From the NCBI GenBank assembly GCA_945787595.1, contig CALZJV010000018.1, forward strand, positions 1-27,257: a stretch of DNA of 27,257 nucleotides, in the 5' to 3' direction. Of the stretch, positions 1 through 6,899 are shown one piece after another (within the stretch, counting starts at the first letter, position 1; every line of letters starts with the position of its first letter). This DNA comes from an uncultured Desulfobacterales bacterium (lineage in GTDB: Bacteria > Desulfobacterota > Desulfobacteria > Desulfobacterales > JAFDCJ01). The notes under the pieces were generated by a model, which saw only the letters and a program-made list of their open reading frames with translations, had not been told where the DNA came from and did not search any database. The translations under genes were made by a program, and so were the position numbers.

Positions 1-464
1 GCTTCAAAGTGCCGGTCTGGTAAAGAGATGTTTTCGGCATTGCCCTGAATATATCGTATACGGCTTTCAATATTTTTATGGGCAACTTTATGCAAACCGG
101 CCTGGATCATGGCGCGGTTAATATCGTATACGATCACGCGACCGTCAGGACCGATATGCCGGGCCGCCAGAATGGCCAGGTCGCCTGTGCCGCCGCAGAC
201 ATCAAGAACAACATCATTGGGAGCCAAATTTAGCATCCGAATGGCACTTCGTTTCCAGAGATGATGAATCCCGAAACTCAACAGCGTGTTCATAAAATCG
301 TAGTGTTGAGCCACCGAATCAAAATGCTGCAAAACCCGGTCGGCTTTGCGCTCACGGGGCACCCGCTGAAATCCGAAAAAGGTGGTTTTTGCACTGTTTG
401 CAGTTTTATTTAGCTGTCCTTTTCGCTTTTCGTCATCCAGCCATATTTCTTTTTCTTTTAACAT
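1..464 (-). CDS. menG: Demethylmenaquinone/ubiquinone methyltransferase (MenG/UbiE family), C-terminus cut by the window edge
   Basis: SAM-dependent C-methyltransferase of quinone biosynthesis; in an anaerobic lineage the likely reaction is demethylmenaquinone to menaquinone. The gene lies outside complete-ORF reach because it runs off the left edge, but the reverse strand reads about 154 residues in one frame. Visible are a UbiE-type N-terminal stretch (FFGFQRVP, then FDSVAQHYDFMN and LLSFGIHHLWKR), SAM motif I VLDVCGGTGDLAI, the acidic motif II VYDIN, and a motif III-like NAENISLPD just before the edge. These match UbiE/MenG rather than generic methyltransferases. The chosen ATG at 464 gives about 28 residues before the conserved FFGFQ, already longer than usual. 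The frame stays open upstream to a stop at 582-584 without another ATG. The family is well supported; the menaquinone assignment is inferred from the suggested lineage and the heme-copper/ACIII quinol chain in the same window. Confidence 0.88.
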   Translation of the reverse strand, partial: MLKEKEIWLDDEKRKGQLNKTANSAKTTFFGFQRVPRERKADRVLQHFDSVAQHYDFMNTLLSFGIHHLWKRSAIRMLNLAPNDVVLDVCGGTGDLAILAARHIGPDGRVIVYDINRAMIQAGLHKVAHKNIESRIRYIQGNAENISLPDRHFE

Positions 465-1011
465 AACGCTGCTCGGTTCGACCCCCAAATCCTGTAATAG
501 GCTCTTATCAATTTTTTTTGTGTCCTCCAGCGGCGGATATACGACATTTTGTGGCAAAAAAATTGTACTGGGATATTTTCGCTATCCTCAAATGATGGAA
601 TATTTTCGAGAGGATATTCAATTCCGGATCAATTAATCGATAAGATAAGGCAGATAAATCCAAACTGCAACTACGTTCAGGATTTTTCCATTGGTGAATC
701 GATTCCAAATAACTATTTCAATTAATAATCATTCTGTCACGGTTCTGGCATAAATAATGCTCTTAATCTTATTAATTCTATTAAAGAAAATACTCTTTCC
801 GACCGATAATAACTGCAGAAGCAAATTCCAGTCTGGATTAAAAAACGCATAATACATTCTCGCCGGCGTTTTTTGTTGGGTCTGTTTCCAATATTTGTGA
901 AGCAGATGGGAAAGTATAAAAACCAGTTCAATAGGAAAAAATTTCGTACGTGAAGAGGTGATGGTAATGTCTTTTCTGGTAGTCAACTTTTGTAAGCAGG
1001 AAGAAATGTCG
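465..1011. other. AT-rich intergenic region between menG and a small Cys-rich gene
   Basis: About 550 bp separating two divergently oriented genes, so it should hold the promoters of both. It is AT-rich. Short ORFs are present on both strands but they overlap each other and have no recognisable domain or good ribosome binding site. I saw no RNA gene and no clear terminator. A TATAAA at 915-920 could be a -10 box for the plus-strand small gene, but no -35 box lies at proper spacing, so I do not call a promoter. Confidence 0.5.
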
Positions 1012-1161
1012 ATGTGCACGGCCTGTACTAAGAACGAGCAGACCGGCTGCAGCTTCTATGAAAAATCTCGCTTTGCCGAACGATGCATGTACTATATTTT
1101 TGACGAATACTGTGATTCTTTAAAGGCCCAGATGAATGCACGAATAGCATTGGGGAATTGA
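1012..1161 (+). CDS. Small cysteine-rich protein of unknown function (49 aa)
   Basis: Not recognised as a named family. The predicted 49-residue product has Cys at 2, 5, 13, 25 and 34, beginning with a CxxC (MCTACTKNE) followed by GCSFYEKSRFAERCMYYIF. That spacing suggests metal binding or a redox-active small protein; this is inference. I chose the ATG at 1012 because an AGGAAG lies at 998-1003, eight bases upstream. The ATG at 1006 sits too close to that site, and the longer start at 958 adds a stretch with no conserved look. It stands alone, between the divergent menG and the convergent end of the second PrkA-like gene. No signal peptide or membrane segment. The overlapping minus-strand ORF at 729-1019 looks like noise by comparison. 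Moderately confident that it is a gene; no function can be given. Confidence 0.55.
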   Translation: MCTACTKNEQTGCSFYEKSRFAERCMYYIFDEYCDSLKAQMNARIALGN

Positions 1162-1228
1162 GCGATTGGAGGATTCGGTCCGGTAAAAATTGATTGCTAG
1201 GAGTTGATGGTAATAAAAGCGTCTTTGC

Positions 1229-1249
1229 GGTTATCCGGATTACGGATTA
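1229..1249. repeat. Heptad repeat at the 3' end of the second prkA-like gene
   Basis: Three successive 7-bp units, GGTTATC then CGGATTA twice, with the two CGGATTA copies exact and tandem. The stop codon of the 803-aa ATPase (bases 1240-1242, read on the minus strand) lies within this short array, so the last two residues and the stop are made of repeat sequence. It resembles the other short-period arrays in this window in period and location. Confidence 0.5.
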
Positions 1250-3651
1250 GAAAATTTTTTCGCCAGATCATTGTCAATGACGTACATGCATACTTCTTTG
1301 GCGCCTTGCTCCATATAACGGAATTTTTTGCAAAGATTGTCAATCAAATAGCTGACATCATCTCTAATACGCTTGTCATAGGTTTTGAAATCTTCCTTGT
1401 TGTAGTCCTTTATAGCCCGTCGAAAATTCTCATTCTCCAGAAATGGATCCAACACCTTTTCCTTCAGATTATATACATAGCGGTCATGCATCGATTGGTA
1501 AATCTTGGTCTCTAAAATGGGCAGGCCCTCTACCATGATTTCCTGGGTTAATGTTTTAGTGGCATATTCTTTTTGAGAAGCGGTTCGAAATGACTTGCGC
1601 TGGTTGCCATCTGCTTTTGCGCCCAGCAGACGAGCTTCGATGCCTTCGAAAAATTCTTCCGTAATTACCAATTTTTCTCCCGTATAGGTACAGGTTTCCA
1701 CCGCCCCGACTTCAAAATTTATCGAAAACAGGTAATTCTGAATTTCTCTGGCGATCTGCTCTTGATTGTAGTAGTAAAGCGATTCCTTGACCTCCTGTAA
1801 GATCGTGTAGTCATACATGCGAAGCAACGAATCCAAGAAACCTTGGGGAATCAGATCCTTGACGCTGTTATGTATTTTGGTGAAAAACTTGCAGAGATCC
1901 GACATGTTGATCAGTTTGTCTTTTTTGGCATATGCAGAGTAAAATTCATTAAATATTTTAATTGAATCACGGCCGGAGATACCATGCTCGCCTTCTTTTT
2001 CAGATTCGGCGATAATTTTGCGGCGGACCTTGGCGGTCAGTTTCTTTCGGTCTTCTTCTCCTATCCATGTGGGAATATACCCGGTATAGATTTCCATCTT
2101 GAGCAATTGAAGATTTTCGTCGCAGTAAAGGCGGTATTTATTAGGATCGCTAATCCATTCGAGCATGGCTTCAGATTTTTGATTTAAGCGGGATGAAATG
2201 ATCACCCGCGCAAAATTATGCAGTACCCTGGGCAAAAATCTTTCGTTGATGTGCTTGCCGAATATTTCGCGATAAATATCTACTTCGGTGGATAGATCCA
2301 TCACATAGGGGATGGTGATGTACTCCACGCGGTCTAAAAAAGACTGAAATTCTTGAATGTTTTTTTCATCTTCAGGATTCATAACGGCCAGCAGCAACGA
2401 ATTTACATTTTCTTCAATATCTTCTACCTTGTGGACGCCCTCACTGATAATATTGTGAAGTTCAGTCAGGCGTTCAGTATTATGGGATTTTACATCCATT
2501 AGAGCATAAATGCCATTGTTGGTTTTCGCATAGCGGGAATAAATGTACTGTACCCGATTACTGTCTCTTAAAAGACTGTTGATGTGCTTCTGTAAAATGG
2601 GATTTTTCATTACGCTTTGCCCTAAAGGTTTGTCGCCGGGGTTAAAGACACTGATACCTTCTCCCAGACGACGGTTAAACCGATAAGGGCGCGCATAGAG
2701 CATGTCAAAGACCTCCTGGGAGCTCTGCAAACGGTCCAGAAGCGCTTCATATAAGGAGCTGCAAATGGTACAGGGATTGTCCCTGAAAACCCAGTCATAT
2801 TCCTTTTCCGTGGCAAGTTTCCACTTGAATTCGCTGTTTTTAAACAGGTCGTCAAAAAATTCACGCCGATGGTGCTTGGGGATCATTAATATCGGATTAT
2901 CATGGCTCGGACACGGCACCTCGATAAAGTCTTCACCAAGGCGCGGAGAATAATGCGCAGCCGCATATGCCTCGGAACCCTCCAAGGAATCTCGCGAACT
3001 ATTTTCAGGCGTCTGGTCGGCTTGGTTCGGTTGGGCGGCATCCAGCAGTTGTAATAATTTTTCAAGCACCGGATGAGTCTCATAATCTCTGAATCCTTCC
3101 AGGACTTTGCGGTCAAAATGCCATACGGTTTCATAACGCAATCCGGCATTGGTGTTGGCGTATTCTTCAAACTTCATTAGCATATTATTGAGAAAAGTAC
3201 TTTTGCCGCAGCCCGGGGGACCTTTAAAAATGTAGATTTTATTTTGCTGGGCGCCACGCTTGAGCGCTTCTACCAGGCTGATTAAACGATTGGCAAAGAG
3301 ACGGTCAGCAAAAAATGGATAGTCTGCACCTTCGACGAATAGTTTACTGCAATCATACAGCACATAGTGAATGGATTCTGGGTCTTCCGGATACTCTTCG
3401 ACACCTTCGCCCACATAGGCTTTCATCATATCGTGAAAGATCTGGAAAACATTGCGTATCACCACCGGCGGATCGGCGACCAGCTCGTTAAGGAAACCTT
3501 CGAATGGAATGGAAGAGCGGCGCTCAAATTTGCTCATGCTATGATTGAGGTTGGTCAAGGCCTTTTTAATGCCTTCTGCGGTAGAAGCATCATCCTGGCT
3601 TAGCGCTGTAATTATTTGCGATGGTTTATTTGATTCTTTGATGATCTTCAT
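1240..3651 (-). CDS. Second PrkA-like AAA+ ATPase/serine kinase-like protein (803 aa)
   Basis: Member of the PrkA (serine protein kinase / AAA+) group by its N-terminal Walker A GPPGCGKST (about residues 144-152) inside a PrkA-type context, including CPSHDNPILMIP and a later NPCTICSSL segment (Cys at about 294 and 297). It is about 120 residues longer than the canonical PrkA encoded upstream. An Asn/Gln/Ser-rich, low-complexity insert lies at about 205-240, after the Walker region. No signal peptide or membrane segment, so cytoplasmic. It is the last gene of the prkA-yeaH-spoVR operon, 32 bp after spoVR. The start is preceded directly by a run of nine A and lacks a strong Shine-Dalgarno. Likely role: a paralogous ATPase working with the SpoVR/DUF444 partners in a stress module (inference). 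Whether it retains kinase activity cannot be told from sequence. Confidence 0.82.
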   Translation of the reverse strand: MKIIKESNKPSQIITALSQDDASTAEGIKKALTNLNHSMSKFERRSSIPFEGFLNELVADPPVVIRNVFQIFHDMMKAYVGEGVEEYPEDPESIHYVLYDCSKLFVEGADYPFFADRLFANRLISLVEALKRGAQQNKIYIFKGPPGCGKSTFLNNMLMKFEEYANTNAGLRYETVWHFDRKVLEGFRDYETHPVLEKLLQLLDAAQPNQADQTPENSSRDSLEGSEAYAAAHYSPRLGEDFIEVPCPSHDNPILMIPKHHRREFFDDLFKNSEFKWKLATEKEYDWVFRDNPCTICSSLYEALLDRLQSSQEVFDMLYARPYRFNRRLGEGISVFNPGDKPLGQSVMKNPILQKHINSLLRDSNRVQYIYSRYAKTNNGIYALMDVKSHNTERLTELHNIISEGVHKVEDIEENVNSLLLAVMNPEDEKNIQEFQSFLDRVEYITIPYVMDLSTEVDIYREIFGKHINERFLPRVLHNFARVIISSRLNQKSEAMLEWISDPNKYRLYCDENLQLLKMEIYTGYIPTWIGEEDRKKLTAKVRRKIIAESEKEGEHGISGRDSIKIFNEFYSAYAKKDKLINMSDLCKFFTKIHNSVKDLIPQGFLDSLLRMYDYTILQEVKESLYYYNQEQIAREIQNYLFSINFEVGAVETCTYTGEKLVITEEFFEGIEARLLGAKADGNQRKSFRTASQKEYATKTLTQEIMVEGLPILETKIYQSMHDRYVYNLKEKVLDPFLENENFRRAIKDYNKEDFKTYDKRIRDDVSYLIDNLCKKFRYMEQGAKEVCMYVIDNDLAKKFSNP

Positions 3652-3683
3652 CTTTTTTTTTCGGCCTTATGCCTCTTTTTGCC

Positions 3684-5318
3684 CTAGATGTTTTCTTTTG
3701 ACAGCTTGCGGTCTTTCATCGTGTACAAAACACGCTGCCATTTTATTTCTTTTGCATTAGGATCTTCTTCTAGCGGCATCGTTAAACCCGGAATAGGGAT
3801 TCGTGTCTGAACCGGTGCGGCTTGGACCACTTCACTGGTTTCAAGCTGGACCGGAGCACCCCAAAGGTATTCAATCCCCAGCATTGTATTGGCGATAAAT
3901 TCTTTTACTAGAGGTTTACCTTCAAAACGGTGCACCAAATACAGATCACTGTTTTTGGATTTATCCTGTTCAATTTCAATGCAGGGTGGATGGTAAAGGG
4001 TGTTCAACAGCATCTGGCGATAACTTTCAGCGCTTTCCCAGACACCCTTGTTTTGGTTTAAACGCCGGCCTGTAACGAAAAGCTTATATTGATTTACAAA
4101 GTCTTGGTCGATAAATGTATTGATGAACATGAAATCGTTGAAGTTATTACGGAGTTTAAAAATGAAATCCTTTCCCTGCCCGGTTTGGGTATCAAACCGT
4201 TCGCGGTCTTCGGCATCGGAGATTCGCTTGAATTCAATGGAGTATTTGCCTTTATCCACAAGCTGTTCAATATAATAAAACAGTCGCATGCCAAGAGCGT
4301 AAGGATTTAATCCCACACGCGGCATGGATGTCACACCGGAGTGGGTGCGGGCGAAGTCAACCTCGTGTCCTTCAATACGGTCGTCCTGCAAAAAAAGTGT
4401 TTCATGCCAGTAGCTCGCCCAACCCTCATTCATAATTTTAGTGCGAATTTGGGGCTGGAAGAACAATGACGTTTTGCGAACCACTTCGATTACGGGCTTA
4501 ATCCAGTTATTCTTTTCTTTGGCCAAAAAATCAGAGTTTGTCATCAGATATTGCAGCAGGTCCAATTTCTGAGCGGTCTTGGCTTTGAGCTTTTTCTTAA
4601 AAATCGTATCGAACTCCGGATGCTTTTTAAACACTTCCGAAAAAAAGACTTTTTCTCCGAGTTCTTTACTTTGCTGCATGCAGTCATTGTAGCGTTTAAT
4701 TTCCTTTAGATACTCGGTTATTTTAACTTTTTTATTTGACTGCAGAAATACGTCGAAATAAAAATCCAGCATCTTAGACCTGTTGGTCCTAAGGGGCCGA
4801 TTCAGACGTGACAGTTCATCATGGTATCCCACCAGGTTGTCGACCCCTCGGGAAAATTCGATGATGTAATCCACCCATCGGCCCTTTTCCGATCTGAGTT
4901 TGGCAATCATGCGCTTATCTGAGAGGGCGCTGCCGGTAAAATCGTAATCCCAGGTGTGGCGAAAGTATAGATTGTTCTGGAAAAAATCTATGTGAGCCAG
5001 AACATGATAGAAAATCATGACATTCATCCAGTCAGGATTGTTGTCGTTGTAAAAAGAGATGGCGGGCCTGGTGTTTATAACCGTCTCGTAAGGGTTGTTG
5101 GGATAGAGCTCGTACCTGCCTTTTTCTTTCAGAACCTCCACGTCGTGGACCCAATAGTCATACAGGGTGGGGATCATCACCTTAGGGGAAAGTTCCAGCA
5201 GGTCCCGATTGGAAACGATATATTCCAGGGTTTCATCCTGAAACTGCAGACCCGCATCCAGGGCTCTGCGTTTGCACCCTTCCATGATTTTCTTCGTGTG
5301 TTGATCAATTAATTCCAT
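3684..5318 (-). CDS. spoVR: SpoVR/YcgB family protein (544 aa)
   Basis: SpoVR family, named for a Bacillus cortex-formation protein but common in non-sporulating proteobacteria as YcgB, whose biochemical role is unresolved. Family hallmarks visible are AHIDFFQNN in the N-terminal third, the long charged middle, KIMNEGWASYWHE near the centre, then HSGV followed by GLNPYALG and a FYYIEQL helix. Length 544 aa is close to the usual 500-520. Cytoplasmic; no signal peptide. It lies third in a four-gene operon after prkA and yeaH, the genes it commonly accompanies, and 32 bp before a second PrkA-like ATPase. The Shine-Dalgarno before the ATG at 5318 is weak. The 116-bp gap to yeaH holds an inverted octamer array. 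Family assignment is secure, function not. Confidence 0.93.
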   Translation of the reverse strand: MELIDQHTKKIMEGCKRRALDAGLQFQDETLEYIVSNRDLLELSPKVMIPTLYDYWVHDVEVLKEKGRYELYPNNPYETVINTRPAISFYNDNNPDWMNVMIFYHVLAHIDFFQNNLYFRHTWDYDFTGSALSDKRMIAKLRSEKGRWVDYIIEFSRGVDNLVGYHDELSRLNRPLRTNRSKMLDFYFDVFLQSNKKVKITEYLKEIKRYNDCMQQSKELGEKVFFSEVFKKHPEFDTIFKKKLKAKTAQKLDLLQYLMTNSDFLAKEKNNWIKPVIEVVRKTSLFFQPQIRTKIMNEGWASYWHETLFLQDDRIEGHEVDFARTHSGVTSMPRVGLNPYALGMRLFYYIEQLVDKGKYSIEFKRISDAEDRERFDTQTGQGKDFIFKLRNNFNDFMFINTFIDQDFVNQYKLFVTGRRLNQNKGVWESAESYRQMLLNTLYHPPCIEIEQDKSKNSDLYLVHRFEGKPLVKEFIANTMLGIEYLWGAPVQLETSEVVQAAPVQTRIPIPGLTMPLEEDPNAKEIKWQRVLYTMKDRKLSKENI

Positions 5319-5334
5319 AATTATATTTGGTTAT

Positions 5335-5432
5335 GGCCGTTAGCCGGTTGGCCCGTTAGCCGGCTACTTTTCTCATTTTAAGTGTTTGCAATCCGCTGCA
5401 GGGCTCAACGGGCAACGGGAAAACCGGTTAAC
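5335..5432. repeat. Inverted pair of octamer arrays between yeaH and spoVR
   Basis: Left arm at 5335-5363 contains 8-bp units starting GTTAGCCG, GTTGGCCC, GTTAGCCG. The right arm at 5406-5432, read on the other strand, gives GTTAACCG, GTTTTCCC and a 7-bp GTTGCCC. The two arms are therefore imperfect reverse complements (about 18 of 23 aligned bases) separated by about 42 bp. On the mRNA this could fold into a long imperfect hairpin. It begins right after the yeaH stop codon (minus strand). Confidence 0.65.
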
Positions 5433-5434
5433 TT

Positions 5435-6823
5435 CTACTCGGAAATCAAGTGCTTAATCCCCTCTATCAACCTCGATTCATCTGCATCTTCCTGCATCAC
5501 ATCCAACCTTAGCAGGTCCGCTTTATCATCCAGCAGTGCGGATTTTTTGAGGTACTTCTCAACCTCGCTGTTGTGGGTGGCCGTGGTCGTGTGTTCGGCA
5601 ATGGTTATTCCCACCCTATTGGCGGAGGTCATCATTTTTTTCAACTCCGGTATGCTTTCTTTACCATCCGTGTCCCAGTCGTCACCGTCGGTTCCGTGAA
5701 AGATATAAATGTTGTAGTCTCTGGCCAGACTTTCTCCTTCGATGATCTCGTTGACCAGTCGATAGGCCGAAGACACTTGGGTCCCGCCGGCGACTTTCGA
5801 ATTGTAGTAGGTATAAAAATCCGGCACTTCCTTTGCTTCGGTATCATGCAGGATAAAGCGGGTTTCCACCTGCATGGCATATTGATACAGTAGCCAGCTG
5901 TAAATCATCACATGCTGGGCCACGACCAGCGCCGTTGATTTTCCGGCCATGGAACCGGAATAATCCCGCAGGAAGAAAACCAAGGCCTGGGACTCATAGT
6001 CTTTTTCGCGAGATAAAATACGATATACCAGATCATTGGGTGCAATCAGAAAACGGGCTGGATCGATATCGCCGGTATCGGGCAGATTTCCCAGACTTAT
6101 ATTCGTTTCGACGATTTTGCGCAGGGTAGCTTTTTTGTCGAGCAGTTGGCCGAAACCACGGTGTTTGTCGGTCAAATCATAGGTGTAGCGGGTCAGCGAA
6201 CGCTTTTTCCCCTTATCCTTCAGATTGGGAAGTTCAAATTGCTCGGTTAGTATCTTGCCCAGATCATAGGCGTTTGATTCCATTTCATGCTGGCCGCCTT
6301 CACCCTGTCCGGGCCCTGCTCCCTCCTGTCCATCCGGTGCACGAACCGGTTGTTCGCCGATGACCTCTCCTTCTTCACCATCGCCCGAGCCGCCGTTGGA
6401 CTGATCTTCTTCCGTGTTAAACGAGGTGTCATGGAGAAATTTTTCTTCTACCGTGCTGGGGACGATGACGATTTTGTCTTTGCCGCTTTTTCCCGGTTTG
6501 ATCAAGCGGCCCACATTGATCTTACGGGGAAAACCATCTTTTTCCCTTTGTTTATCGCGATGGAGCAGTTCGTCAATGGATCGGATACTGACGGTGGGAG
6601 AGCTGCGCATGGCGGTGATGCCCTGCAAATCAATAAGGTCGTGATAAGCGTAAATATCCCGGTACGTCGGACCAGGTGCTTTTGTTTCGGTCTCGGGGGA
6701 ATTGGCCTCGGGCTGATCATGGGTGCCCGAATCGTTCAGCTCCAGCCGGATCTTTTGATCCTGCTCGGGGGTAAGACCGCATTTTTTTAGTTTGTTATAC
6801 AGGTCGATCAGTTTAGGTTCCAT
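5435..6823 (-). CDS. yeaH: YeaH/YhbH family protein, DUF444 with VWA-like domain (462 aa)
   Basis: DUF444 protein, the usual partner of PrkA; in Escherichia coli YeaG and YeaH are co-expressed in stationary phase and nitrogen stress. The C-terminal half shows a von Willebrand A type MIDAS, DYSGSM at about residues 287-292, with a later FHGTDGDDWD (about 375-384) that supplies further metal-coordinating positions. A Gly/Glu-rich linker spans roughly 135-181. I start at the ATG at 6823 (MEPKLIDLYNKL). A longer in-frame start at 6889 exists, but the extra 22 codons are translated from a degenerate heptad repeat and contain nothing conserved. Cytoplasmic. It sits between prkA and spoVR in the operon. 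Its weak Shine-Dalgarno (GGGG about ten bases upstream) suggests possible translational coupling. Confidence 0.93.
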   Translation of the reverse strand: MEPKLIDLYNKLKKCGLTPEQDQKIRLELNDSGTHDQPEANSPETETKAPGPTYRDIYAYHDLIDLQGITAMRSSPTVSIRSIDELLHRDKQREKDGFPRKINVGRLIKPGKSGKDKIVIVPSTVEEKFLHDTSFNTEEDQSNGGSGDGEEGEVIGEQPVRAPDGQEGAGPGQGEGGQHEMESNAYDLGKILTEQFELPNLKDKGKKRSLTRYTYDLTDKHRGFGQLLDKKATLRKIVETNISLGNLPDTGDIDPARFLIAPNDLVYRILSREKDYESQALVFFLRDYSGSMAGKSTALVVAQHVMIYSWLLYQYAMQVETRFILHDTEAKEVPDFYTYYNSKVAGGTQVSSAYRLVNEIIEGESLARDYNIYIFHGTDGDDWDTDGKESIPELKKMMTSANRVGITIAEHTTTATHNSEVEKYLKKSALLDDKADLLRLDVMQEDADESRLIEGIKHLISE

Positions 6824-6845
6824 GCGTTTTGCCCCGTTATTTGAG

Positions 6846-6887
6846 ATTCGTCGCTTGTCGCTTGAAACTGGCCATTTGTCATTCGTC
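6846..6887. repeat. Six-unit heptad array between prkA and yeaH
   Basis: Six consecutive degenerate 7-bp units in one orientation. The first three are ATTCGTC, GCTTGTC, GCTTGAA; the last two are ATTTGTC and ATTCGTC. The first and sixth units are identical. It covers nearly the whole spacer between the prkA stop (6900) and the preferred yeaH start (6823), and an automated caller would translate it as an N-terminal extension of YeaH. Confidence 0.6.
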
Positions 6888-6899
6888 ATCCGAATTCAA

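Noticed and set aside
508..708. Minus-strand 66-aa ORF upstream of menG
   Set aside because: Its second half is only a frame-shifted reading of the open frame that leads into menG; no conserved content.
729..1019. Minus-strand 96-aa ORF and a second overlapping 64-aa ORF
   Set aside because: They overlap each other and the Cys-rich plus-strand gene, have no clear ribosome binding site, and lack any recognisable domain.
6287..6790. Plus-strand 167-aa ORF opposite yeaH
   Set aside because: Antisense shadow of a strongly supported DUF444 gene; composition follows the opposing codons.
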